Positions 28,325-37,979 of a stretch of 64,000 nt of DNA are shown here, piece by piece (within the stretch, counting starts at the first letter, position 1; each line of letters opens with the position of its first letter). The notes below the pieces were generated by a model. It saw only the letters and a list, made by a program, of their open reading frames with translations. It made no database searches and was not told the origin of the DNA. Source of the stretch: Candidatus Fredericiella danica (GTDB lineage Bacteria > Chloroflexota > Anaerolineae > Caldilineales > Caldilineaceae); assembly GCA_016713335.1 (NCBI GenBank), contig JADJPH010000003.1:1-64000 (forward strand), given 5' to 3'. Both the position numbers and the translations under genes were made by a program.

Positions 28325-29895
28325 CGCCGTAAGCTCCATCGAGTTCACGGCGAATCTCATCCACTAAATTAATGATCGCCGCTTCCTTTCCAAAATACTC
28401 GCCACCAATTCCTCCGGTGCCATGTGCTCCAAATCCTCAGCGGTGTTCGGATTCTTGATGTCCAGATTCACCGACACCACCTTGCCCGCCGCGTCGTACT
28501 TCAGCACATCTTTCGCCGTCACCCGCCACGCGTTCGTTTTCCTCCGCGGCCATGTCTTGAACCACGCCAAACACTCGGCGAATTCCTCAAACTGGATCGG
28601 TTTGGTCTTCGTATACTGCTTGCGGCCCTCCGGCAGCGGCAGTTCGTAATACCAGATCTCCTGCGTCGGTCCGGACCGGTCAAAAAGATGAGGTTGGTCG
28701 GGATGCTCGTGTAGGGCGCAAAAACGCCATTGGGCAGGCGTACGATGGTGTGCAGGTTGAACTGGGTGAGCAATTCTTCCTTGATGCGGGCCGCCACGCC
28801 ATCGGCAAATAGAGTGCCGTTCGGCACGACCACCCCGGCGCGGCCGCCCTTGCTCTGCCCCGGCAGGTGGCGCTTCAACTTGCGCATGATGAGTTGCAGA
28901 AAAAGCAGCGCCGTCTCCGCCGTCTGCTTGTCGTCCGGGAAATTCGCCTTGATCCCCGCTTCCTCTTCGCCGCCAAACGGCGGATTGGTGAGGATGATGT
29001 CCACCCGATCCTTGTCCCCGATTTCGCTGACCTTCACCTTGAGCGAGTTGTCGTAAACGATGTTCGGGTATTCCAACCCATGCAGCAGCAGGTTCATTTC
29101 CGCCAACAGGTAGGGCAGCGACTTGGCTTCCTGTCCATAAATGGACCGCGTTTGAAGGGTTTCTCGCTTCTCAACCGTGTCAGCCTGCGCCTTCAAATAC
29201 TCAAAGGCCTCGACGGCAAAGCCGCCGGTGCCAATGGCTGGGTCGAGCATGGTCTCGCCGATCCTGGGGTCCACCGCCTGCACCACAAACTTCACCACCG
29301 GGCGGGGCGTGTAGATCTCGCCGGAGTCGCCCGCAGCATCCCGCAGTTCTCGCAGCATCGACTCGTAGAGATGGCCGAGCGTGTGGATCTCGTCGGAGGA
29401 CTTGAAGTTGATGCTGTCCACCAGGTTCAGCACATCCCGCAGCAAGTAGCCGTTCAGCATCCGATTGGCGATGCCCCGAAAGACGTTGGCAATGACATCG
29501 CGGCGATCACGCCCATTGTCCGATTGCAGGCTCCGCAGGTATGCAAACAAACCGGGTCCACGGGTGCCATCGGCGCGCCGCTTCGTCCTGGTTGATGAAG
29601 GCCAGGGAGATCATCCCCCGTCAACCCTGGGCGTTCGCCGCCCAATCCCGCCACCGGTAGGGTGCCGCAATCGCCGGCCGGTAGTGCTTGCCGCTGAGTT
29701 CGGCTTCCTGTTCATGCCTGACTTCCATGTCATCCAGGAACTTGAGGAATAGGATCCAGGTCAGTTGCGGCAGCCGGTCCAGGTCGCCGTTCAAGCCCTT
29801 GTCCTTGCGCATGATGTCACGGGCGGACTTGATGAGCGAACCGAGTTGTTGGGCGGTGGTCAAGATGGGTTTGGCTTTGGTTGTGCGCGGGCCAT
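28317..29895 (-). CDS. hsdM: Type I restriction-modification DNA methyltransferase subunit (apparent indels)
   Basis: N6-adenine methyltransferase. The HsdM N-terminal domain (LGSLIKSARDIMRKDKGLNG ... QLTWILFLKFLDDME) is followed by the SAM motif MLDPAIGTGGFAVEAF and catalytic motif IV ILTNPPFGG, then GVVVPNGTLF and RLPNGVFAPYTSIPTNLIFL. Breaks near 29870, 29630, 28690 and 28373 (AAA for AAAA). The last restores the tail ILEKEAAIINLVDEI and a stop at 28317-28319. ATG 29895 is chosen, although an indel separates it from the main frame; TTG 29863 is the alternative. Located 32 bp after hsdR. Confidence 0.9.
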
Positions 29896-29927
29896 GAGAT
29901 CTCTATTCAGCGTTGTCGGTTGGAAGT

Positions 29928-32312
29928 CTATGCGGCATACAGGCGAGCCTGCATTTTGGTAATCGCGGCACGGAGTTGCTCCGTCCGCCAAACAGTTTGA
30001 TGATCTCGGTCACGTTGCCGTGCTCGCTGAGCGGGGCACTTTGAGCACATCCGGGATGGCAAATTGCGCCACGCCGTATTCAGCGTATTTGTTGAGTAGT
30101 TCATTGAGAATCGTGCGGGCTTCGGAGCCGTACTGGTCGAAGAAGTCCTTGTTCTCCTGGCGCAGATAGGCGGCGCGCTCGCGGCAGGTGCGCAGCGGGC
30201 ATGGAACGCCACGTAGCAGAGGAGGTCGAGGGGTCGGCGTCCGGCTGGTTGGGCGGGCGGCCAGGTGCTCGAAGTCAATGCCCCGTTCGTCCAGTTTCTG
30301 GATGATGCTGTTGCGGGACTGAGCATCGCCCAGTGCTTGCAGGATGGCGGCGGAGGGATACAGCTTGCGCACGGTGTCGGCGGTGTAGTCGGTGTACTGC
30401 ACAGTGCGCAGCCGCGTGCCGTCCGCATCCAGTTCATAGACGACATCGGCCACGACTTCGACCGTCCCACCGTCCACGTAGTACTTGCGGGGTTCGGCGG
30501 TGTCGACATCAGGCGGCAGCGTGGTGATCCCACCGCCGAAAGGTACGCCGCTTTCATCACCCGCACCGCCGGCGCCATCGACCGGCGGTTCGTCGTCGCC
30601 GCCCGCCGGCACGTCGATCACGTCGCCGTCGACATTGATCGTGGTTTCATCGACCAGCGCCGGTTCACCATCAAAGCCAGGATCGGCAAACTGCTGCGTG
30701 GCCGAGCCGGTGTAGTCGATGATGTTGAAGAAGTATTTGCCGTAGTCGTCGCGCACGCGAGTGCCGCGGCCGATGATCTGCTTGGATCCGGCCATCGAGC
30801 CGACGACGCGGGCAATGACGATGTTCTTGATCATCGGGGCATCGACGCTCCGTGGTCAGCATCTGCGAGGTGGTGAGGATGACCGGCGCAACGGTTTCTA
30901 CATCCTGGAAACGGCTCAAGTGGCCGCGCCCGATCTCGCCCTCGTCGGCCGTCACCCGGCAGACATAGTCGGGATACTGTTTCACTGCGCCGCGTTCAGG
31001 TTGTTGAGCGCCCGGCGCATCTCGTCGGCGTGCTCTTGATCACGCAAAAGACGACGGTCTTGGCGAAGGGGTCTGTTTCCTGCATGAACCGGGTCAGGTG
31101 TTTGGCAATGGCTTCGGGTGCGGCGCAGGGCGATGACCCGCTCGGAAGTCCCTGGTCTGGTACTCGTCATCAGGCACGGCGCAAGGCATAGCGATCTACT
31201 TCCCCAGCGGAAGGGCGCCAGCCCGTGGCGTCCACGTCCGTGACCACCCGGTGCACGCGGTACGGGGCGAGGAAACCGTCTTCGATGCCCTGGCGTAGGC
31301 TGTAGGTGTAGATGGGGTTGCCGAAATAGTGGTAGGTGTCGCGGCTCTCGTCCCGCAGTGGCGTCGCCGTCATGCCCAGTTGCACGGCCGGTTTGAAGTA
31401 TTCGAGGATTTCGCGCCAGGCGGAGTCGGCGCGCGCTGCCGCGGTGGCATTCATCGACGATGATCAGGTCAAAGAAGTCGGGCGGAGAACTGCCTTAGAG
31501 CGCCTCCCGGTTTTCATCGCCGGCGATGGCCTGGTAGATCGGCAAGTACATCTGCCGGCTCGTGACGGTTTCGCCGTTTTCGATCTTGTAGCGGGCGTCG
31601 CCGAAGTCCGAGAAGGTTTTGTCCTTGGGGTCGTCCACCAGGATGTTGCGGTCGGCCAGGTAGAGAATTCGCGGCCGGCGATGTTCGCCCGTGCGGTTCC
31701 ACCGGCTGTTCCAGAGCCGACAACAGGCCTGGAAGGCCACCATCGTCTTGACGGTGCCGGTCGCCATGGTGACCAGGATGCGGCGGCGGTCCAGCATGAC
31801 ATGCTCGCAGATGCGGTTGACGGCGATCTCCTGGTAATAGCGTAGCGGCTTGCCGTTCGTGTGGTTCAGGGGCTCCAGCATGTGCCGGCCGGCGGTGGCG
31901 TCAAGACCTTGCGCAGCTTGGAGCCGTGCCCAGAGTTCTTGTGGGGGGGAAACCCAGGCACGGGGCGCTCGATGCCCGTGGCAAAATCAAATTCGATGAT
32001 CTCCGTGCCGTTGGTGGCGTAGGCGAATTGTAGACCGAGGGTGCGGGCATAGTCCTTGGCCTGTTGCATGCCATCGCCGGGGTGCTTGTAGTCGGCCTTG
32101 GCTTCAACGACAGCAATGGGCAGATCGCGCCGGTAGCGGAGCACATAGTCCGCCCGTTTCTGCGGTCCCCGCTTCACCTTGTTGCCGACGGGCAGGATGC
32201 GGCCATCGGTGAAGGTCACCTGCTCGTTGATCCGGTGCGGCTCTTGTTCCCAGCCGGCCTTTTGGAGATTCGGGACGACGTATTTGCGGCAGGTGTCGGG
32301 TTCATTCGCCAT
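29928..32312 (-). CDS. hsdR: Type I restriction enzyme endonuclease/translocase subunit (many apparent indels)
   Basis: ATP-driven DNA translocase and nuclease. ATG 32312 has GGAG upstream. The N-terminal nuclease domain has AVVEAKADYKHPGDGMQQA (ExK). The SF2 helicase part has LRYYQEIAVNRI, Walker A read as MATGTVKT, LYLADRNILVDD, GMTATPLRD and QIIGRGTRVRDD, followed by the C-terminal domain that docks on the methyltransferase (NKYAEYGVAQFAIPDVL). At least seven frame breaks occur (around 31890, 31490, 31450, 31180, 31080, 30840, 30270 and 30040). Val replaces the second Gly of the Walker A motif (codon at 31750-31752). First gene of the hsdR-hsdM-hsdS operon. Confidence 0.88.
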
Positions 32313-32564
32313 GTTGAGCTCCAGTCAAGAAGGCTGGCGAAGGGAATAAGGCGTAAAGTGCGCCCAATCAGGTTCCAAGGGGTAAGCCATGTTAAGTGAC
32401 TCGCAGTTAATGATTAAGTTTGATTGTACGGCACCGATTAAAACGGACCACTTAAGTCACTGACGGACCTAGGCCCGCCGCACGGTCGCCGCTCGTCACT
32501 GAACAAATTCTGAAAGGGAATCCATCAGCGACAAGTGATGGTTCTTGCTGGCAAGGAGGTGATA

Positions 32565-32693
32565 ATGTCCTGCCGAGTTAACGAATTAACTGACGGCGAT
32601 TATAGTGAAGATGCGTCAATTTGGCAAGGAATTGGGGAGAACCAGGACTTCATGATGAATTCCGACTTCGGGAAATCATCACCCCTCGCGTGA
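32565..32693 (+). CDS. Candidate 42-residue acidic protein with a consensus ribosome site
   Basis: ATG 32565 follows AAGGAGGTGATA, essentially the full complement of the 16S rRNA 3' end. The frame runs 42 codons to TGA 32691. The product starts MSCRVNELTDGDYSED, has about eight acidic and two or three basic residues, no membrane segment and no family I recognise. It is divergent from hsdR. Real translation is uncertain because the ORF is short and no promoter is evident. Confidence 0.4.
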   Translation: MSCRVNELTDGDYSEDASIWQGIGENQDFMMNSDFGKSSPLA

Positions 32694-32826
32694 CCTGGCG
32701 CTAGAAACAACACGACCCGCTCCCTAAGGAACAGGTGGGGTTCTCGCCCAATGCACCGTGCGCCTATATATATGATGTCAGTGATCTGGTTGCTGGTTCG
32801 ACCCGTGCAAGGGGAAAAATGGGGAT

Positions 32827-32874
32827 GCTAGTACGTCCCCTGAAACCGGGTTTAGAACCGGTCCGCAGCTTCTG
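32827..32874. repeat. Second copy of the GCTAGTACGTCCCC element
   Basis: GCTAGTACGTCCCC, then GAAACCGGGTTT, matches 40976-41003 (GCTAGTACGTCCCC, GAAGCCGGGTTT) closely. The P2-like hairpin ACCGG/CCGGT is retained but the outer stem seen in the other copy is mostly lost. Confidence 0.6.
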
Positions 32875-32973
32875 GACACGTATCGCGCCTGCGCAGTGGT
32901 TTTGTCGATAGGTGCCCTAACAAGGGTGTGTTTCAATTTTTGGGTGGCCTGCCTCTTGCTTTCGCCTTTGCTG

Positions 32974-33445
32974 CCTGAACTGGGATTTCCCAGGATTCAG
33001 GGATGACCAGGATGGCTTTGGCCTGGCGCGAGCTCGTGCGTCGCACTGGCCCAACACCACCATCGAACGCTCCACCGCGGCTAGTGCGTCGCGCGACGGG
33101 TGGCGACCCTCCTCCTCCTGCACCTCGCACCGTGCGACGCACGGTGCACAGGTTGGACGTTCGGCCGGCGGTCTTGGCACCGTGCGACGCACCGCTTTGG
33201 CTTTGGCTGAGCGCTCACCACCCTCACGGGATGGTGCTCCGACAGCCGTCCCCGCACCCCCGCCGGTGGCAGCACCAACAGAGCCGGTAAGCGTCAGCGG
33301 CCGGAGGGCTTTGCCCCAGCCCAGCCAACACCACCCTCACGGGATGGTGCTCCGACAGAGGTCCCCGCACCCCCGCCGGTGGCAGCACCAACAGAGCCGG
33401 TTAGCGTCAGCGGCCGGGGCCTTGCCCAAGCCCGAGCCCTGACCG
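32974..33445. repeat. Cluster of dispersed and tandem intergenic repeats (cluster 2)
   Basis: Holds a CTGAACTGGGATTTCCCAGG unit (32976), the palindrome GTGCGTCGCAC/GTGCGACGCAC (33032, 33130, 33182), the CACCACCCTCACGGGATGGTG hairpin (33218, 33332), and a 113-bp direct repeat starting GTCCCCGCACCCCCGCCGG at 33248 and 33361. Pieces recur at 22.4 and 34.5 kb. The rest of 32313-33676 shows no gene apart from the small ORF at 32565. Confidence 0.75.
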
Positions 33446-33676
33446 AGCTCGCCGTTGAAAAAAGCGCCAGCGTGTTGTTGATGCCCGTGGCGTAAAGGAG
33501 GCAGTTGTTTGACCTGTCGGTTGAGATGGCGACGAAGGTGGAATCCAGTTTTATTTGGATGCGAAGGAGGTGCTGCGGCCCGCTTGGTCCGGCCCTGTTG
33601 CGTTTATACGTGGCTGTGGAGGGTCCATTTTCGCGATATGCAGGCACCTCATGCGGCGGGTTGGTCGCCGATTCGA

Positions 33677-33705
33677 TTGTCTGAACCTTACGTCTGTGCT
33701 AGAAT
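33677..33705 (+). promoter_or_regulatory. Promoter of the toxin-antitoxin pair
   Basis: TTGTCT, 17-bp spacer, TAGAAT; 64 bp before the antitoxin start. Confidence 0.55.
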
Positions 33706-33768
33706 CAGATACATGAATATGCTACTACGGTGACTGTAAACTGAGTGAAGTAGTAGCTGGGAACGGTG

Positions 33769-34002
33769 ATGATGACGACTTCTACGATCCGGGTTCAGAT
33801 TGACGACAAAGCGGCACGCTTGTTTGCTGCCGCACCGGCTGACCGGCGTGCTCGGTTAGGATTACTAATCGGTTATCTTGTAGAGCAATTCGCCGAAAGT
33901 ACGCCGGCGTCGTTGTTTGCATTGATGGATGAAATGAGCAGCGAGGCACGCGCCCGCGGGCTGACCCCGGAGATCCTCGACTCCATCCTGCGTGATGAGT
34001 AA
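33769..34002 (+). CDS. Probable antitoxin of a PIN toxin-antitoxin pair
   Basis: 77 residues. The N-terminal TTSTIRVQIDD strand and following helices (RLGLLIGYLVEQFAEST) suit a small ribbon-helix-helix-like DNA-binding and dimerising protein. The C-terminal EARARGLTPEILDSILRDE is typical of toxin-neutralising tails. ATG 33769 has GGGAA 9 nt upstream. Its stop overlaps the toxin start by 8 nt (ATGAGTAA), implying translational coupling. It would bind the toxin and repress its own promoter. Confidence 0.75.
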   Translation: MMTTSTIRVQIDDKAARLFAAAPADRRARLGLLIGYLVEQFAESTPASLFALMDEMSSEARARGLTPEILDSILRDE

Positions 34003-34418
34003 ATTCCGCTTCGTGTTGGATACTAACCTGATCGTAAGCGCCGCACTGCTTGGGCACAGTGTACCGCGACTCGCATTCGAACTCGCACTTCGCCGCGGCG
34101 AGGCGTTGATGTCCGACGCGATGCAACTCCGAGTTAAGCGAAGTGCTGCGGCGCAAGAAGTTCGACAGGTATCTGGCAGAGGAAAAGCGCCTTCGGTTTT
34201 TGGCGAGTCTTGTCAGCCTGGCATCACCGGTAGTAGTAACCGAGAAAATCGATGCTAGCCGAGACCCCAAGGATAATATGGTGCTGGAGCTTGCTGTGTG
34301 TGGCAAAGCTAACTGTATTGCTACAGGAGACGGCGATCTCCTCGCGCTGAATCCATTTCGTGGGATACCGATCGTGACCCCTGCTGACTTCCTGATGCTT
34401 TATGCCGAGAAAACGTAA
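33995..34418 (+). CDS. PIN-domain toxin RNase (one apparent indel)
   Basis: About 140 residues. FRFVLDTNLIVSAAL has the first metal-binding Asp; KIDASRDPKDNMVLELAV has the central acidic pair; IATGDGDLLAL has the last acidic cluster (GDxDLL). These match the 'putative toxin component, PIN family' group, Mg-dependent RNases. An extra C near 34129 (CAACTCCGAG) breaks the frame; removing it gives LELSEVLRRKKFDRYL. Translation is coupled to the upstream antitoxin. Confidence 0.85.
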
Positions 34419-34481
34419 TCTTCATGTTTGAGACGGCTTCGGGTGAATTGTTGATGCTGTCGGTCAATGCGCCGGTAGCGT

Positions 34482-34800
34482 AACCAACAGAGCCGGTTAG
34501 CGTCAGCGGCCGGAGGGCTTTGCCCCAGCCCAGCCACCACCACCCTCACGGGATGGTGCTCTGACGGACGGGGGGACGAACCCATCAGAGCCACGCACGT
34601 GAGTAAGTGGTTCGCCTTGCTGAAGCCAAAGCCGTCCCCGGCATGCGCCAGGTCCACGCCATCGGACCCGAACGGTGTGGCGCTTGCCGGGGACGTTCCT
34701 TTGTGCGGCGCCAGGTGCGACGCACGGTGCATCGATTGTGCGTGCAGCCACCACGCATTGGCACCAGGTGCGACGCACCGCTTTGGCTGGGCCTTTGCCG
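34482..34800. repeat. Cluster of dispersed intergenic repeats (cluster 3)
   Basis: Starts with ACAGAGCCGGTTAGCGTCAG (as at 33280/33393), then the CACCACCCTCACGGGATGGTG hairpin (34540), GCACGTGAGTAAGTGGTT (34593, as at 22455) and two GTGCGACGCAC palindromes (34717, 34768). One isolated palindrome follows at 35104. No gene is seen between 34419 and 35182. Confidence 0.75.
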
Positions 34801-34905
34801 TCTGCGCCGGGGTTTCAACCTCCGGGCCAAAGCTGCGCCCACAACGACACGGTAAACCACCGGCACCCGCATGTTGTTGATCAACCTTAAGATATCCAGA
34901 TGTGG

Positions 34906-34935
34906 TTGTCAGCGAAGCTCAAGAAGATCTATAAT
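34906..34935 (+). promoter_or_regulatory. Promoter-like sequence with no recognised gene
   Basis: TTGTCA, 18-bp spacer, TATAAT. The next 150 bp encode no family I recognise; AACCTTAAGAT occurs on both sides (34883 and 35089). It could drive the kinase at 35183 or an unannotated RNA. Confidence 0.35.
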
Positions 34936-35182
34936 AGGGCATCCCACCGGACAAACTCGACGCCGTTTTTCGTCCCTTTGAGCAACTGGATCATGCGCTC
35001 AGCCGCCCGTACCGTGACATTGCCCATTAAGCCGCAAGCTGAAGCTTTGCTGAAACGGAGGCAACAAGATGAAATCGGTCACATCTAACCTTAAGATCTG
35101 CGCCGGTGCGACGCACGCACAGTCACCAATGAAATCATCTTGATCTGTATTTGTCGATAGATCTCTTCGTATCGAGCGCACC

Positions 35183-37979
35183 ATGAAGACATTAACCTTG
35201 TGGAACCGGGCTGAAATGATCGCAAGCATCGGCGCCTGGGAATGGGATATTGAGCACGATCAGTGGAACTTCACCGATGGCTTCCGTCACATTCACGGCT
35301 TTCCCGACCGCGCCACCCTGACGCTGAGCGATCTCAAAGCGAGCGCCTATCCCGCCGACCTCCCTACCATTGAAGAGACGTTGACAGCCGCACTCGCGGG
35401 ACAGACGCCCTTTGCAAGTGAACACCGCACCATCCGCCGTGATACCGGCGAAGTCCGCTGGGTGCAAACGTGGGGCGAAGTGGATTTCGACGCTCGTGGC
35501 AAACCGATCCGCCTCTCCGGCGTCAGCCAGGATGTCACCGAGCGCAAACTGGCCGAATTGGCGAACGCACGCCTCGCCGCCGTGATCGAATCAACCAGCG
35601 ATGCCGTCATCAGCCGCGATCTGGCAGGCAATATCACCAGTTGGAACGCCGGTGCGGAAACCCTCTTTGGCTATACCGCCGCTGAGATGACCGGCACACC
35701 GGGCCTGCAAATCATACCGCCCGAGCGCGCAACGGAGTACCGGAAACTGGTTGAACGCCTCCAGCGGCGAAGTTGTGCCACAAGTCGAAACAGTGCGGCT
35801 GGCGAAGGGTGGCCATCGCATCGATGTCTCGATGACGGTTTCGGCAATCAAAGATGTAACCGGTGACGTGGCGGGGGCGGCGGTCATTCTGCGTGATATC
35901 AGCCACTGGAAACAGACTGAGGAAGTCCTCAAAGTCAACCTGTCCAAGTACGCTTCGCTTTTCGAATCAGCGCCGATGGGCATCACCGTGACCGACCAAC
36001 AGGGCAAAATTCTCGAAGCGAACCTTGCGGCGGAGCGGCTGTTGAGCGTGCCAAGAACCGTGCATGTGCAACGCACCTATGATGGCCCCGAATGGACGAT
36101 CGTGCGGCCGGACGGCACCCTGATGCCCGCCGCCGAGTACGCCAGCGTGCGCGCGCTCACCGAAAACCGCTTGATCGAAAATGTCGAGATGGGCATTGTT
36201 AACGATGCCGGCACGACGACCTGGATCAGCGTCAATGCAATCCCCGTCCGGTTGCCTGGGTATGGGGTCATCATCACCTACACCGATATTTCTACACGCC
36301 GGCAAGCCGAAATCGCGCTGGCCGCCAGCGAGGCTCGCCTAAAGGCGATTATCGAAAACAGTAGCAGCAATATCTGGTCGGTCGATCGGGCGTATCGATT
36401 GCTGGCTGGGAACGGTGCGTTTGAGCGCAATGTTGCGCAATGGATTGGGCGTAAGTTGGAACCAGGCGAAACCGTGCTCGAACCAAATTTCTCGCCCGTC
36501 GCAGCAGCCTTCTGGCGCCCACTCTATGATCGCGCGTTGGCCGGCGAAAGTTTTGTCATTCAGATGCCGTCTGGATTGCAGCGTGACAGGACGTTGGAGT
36601 GCCGCCTGAATCCGATCCGTGACGCCGCCGGCGACATCACAGGCGTCGCCGGTCAGACATTCGATATCACAGCTCGGCTGGCAACCGAAAGGGAATTGCG
36701 CGCAGCTCTGCAATTCCAGAAATTAGCGGCGGATGCGGCCGGTATCGGCATCTGGGGCTGGAATTTTGCGGATGATAGATTGGATTGGGACAACCGGATG
36801 TGCGAACTCTATGCAATCCCCCAAGAGACTCGCACGCCAGGCATCGACTACGACATCTGGCGCTCACGTGTGCATCCGGATGACCTGGAGGTAGCCGAAC
36901 TCAACCTGCGCAACGGCGGTGACAGCAACACGACCTTCCGCATCGTGCTCCCCAATGGGCAAATTCGCCATATCTATTCGGCGTATGTTGTGGAACGGAA
37001 TCAACTGGGTGAGCCGGTGCGCATGATCGGCATCAATCGTGACGTCACCGCGCAGAAGTTGTATGAGCAATTGTTGGAGGACGCCAACCTTGAATTGGAA
37101 CGACGCGTCGCGAAACGTACTGCGGAGCTAGAAAGCGCTCTACATGAACTCAAGCATGCAAATGACTCAAAAGATGCATTCCTAAATGCAATCAGCCATG
37201 AATTGCGCACACCCCTGTCTGGCATGTTGACCATGGCGGATGTGCTTGAGATGCAGACGACAGGCGTGCTCAACGAAAGCCAACTCCGTTATGTACGAAT
37301 GATTCGCGAGAACGGGGATCGCCTGCTCAATCTCGTCGAAAGCGTGTTGCACTATACCGCTCTCATTGGGGGCAGAGTGCGCTTTGACCCGGCGCCCTGC
37401 CGGCTGGTCGAAGTGGGCGCAATGGCGCTGCATGCGATCCGCAAACAAGTTGAAAGCAAGCAGTTGACAGCCCAATTTTCAGTAGACCCCCTTGACCTCG
37501 AAATCATCAGCGACGCCACCGATCTTCTCCCTGTGTTGAACAAACTGCTCGACAATGCTGTGAAATTTACACCCGCTGGAGGCAAAATCGGGCTGGTGAT
37601 TGGTCGTAATGTTGATCATGCTGCCGCAACGCTGACCGTGTGGGACACGGGCATCGGGATTGCTCCTGAACACCAGATGCAGATCTTCACGCCCTTCCAC
37701 CAGGTGGATCACAGCCTCAGCCGCGAATACGAAGGGGTGGGGCTTGGGCTCGCCTATGTGCGCGCCATGGTGGCGCTCCTGGGCGGATCGATTGCAGTGG
37801 AGAGCGAACTGGGCAAAGGCAGTCGCTTCGTCGTGACGCTGCCGTTCACGCCCGTGGAACATAAGCAAAGTGGCTGGGCGCGAAGCCGCGCTATGCGCAC
37901 CGGGTGGCTCGCTTGTGCCGCATACGCCCGCTCCAGAGCTGCCACCAGGGTCGCCGCCACCACCGGCTTGGTGACATAG
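35183..37979 (+). CDS. Multi-PAS sensor histidine kinase (one apparent indel)
   Basis: Cytosolic sensor kinase without a membrane segment. About five PAS/PAC units: GAWEWDIEHDQWNF (~15), VIESTSDAVISRDLAGNITSWN (~120), FESAPMGITVTDQQGKILEAN (~255), IIENSSSNIWSVDRAY (~390), AADAAGIGIWGWNF (~510). Then HisKA with AISHELRTPLSGM (His ~675), the N box NKLLDNAVKFTPAGG, and G boxes DTGIGI and GVGLGLAYV. An extra C near 35760 (CGCCTCCAGC) breaks the frame between the first two PAS domains. The last ~40 residues are atypical and overlap the opposing kinase; a lost frame would give TAA at 37862. Cognate regulator not adjacent. Confidence 0.85.

Noticed and set aside
32785..32815. GGTTCGACCC resembling a tRNA T-arm
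   Set aside because: No acceptor, D or anticodon stem can be folded around it; no tRNA gene was found in the window.
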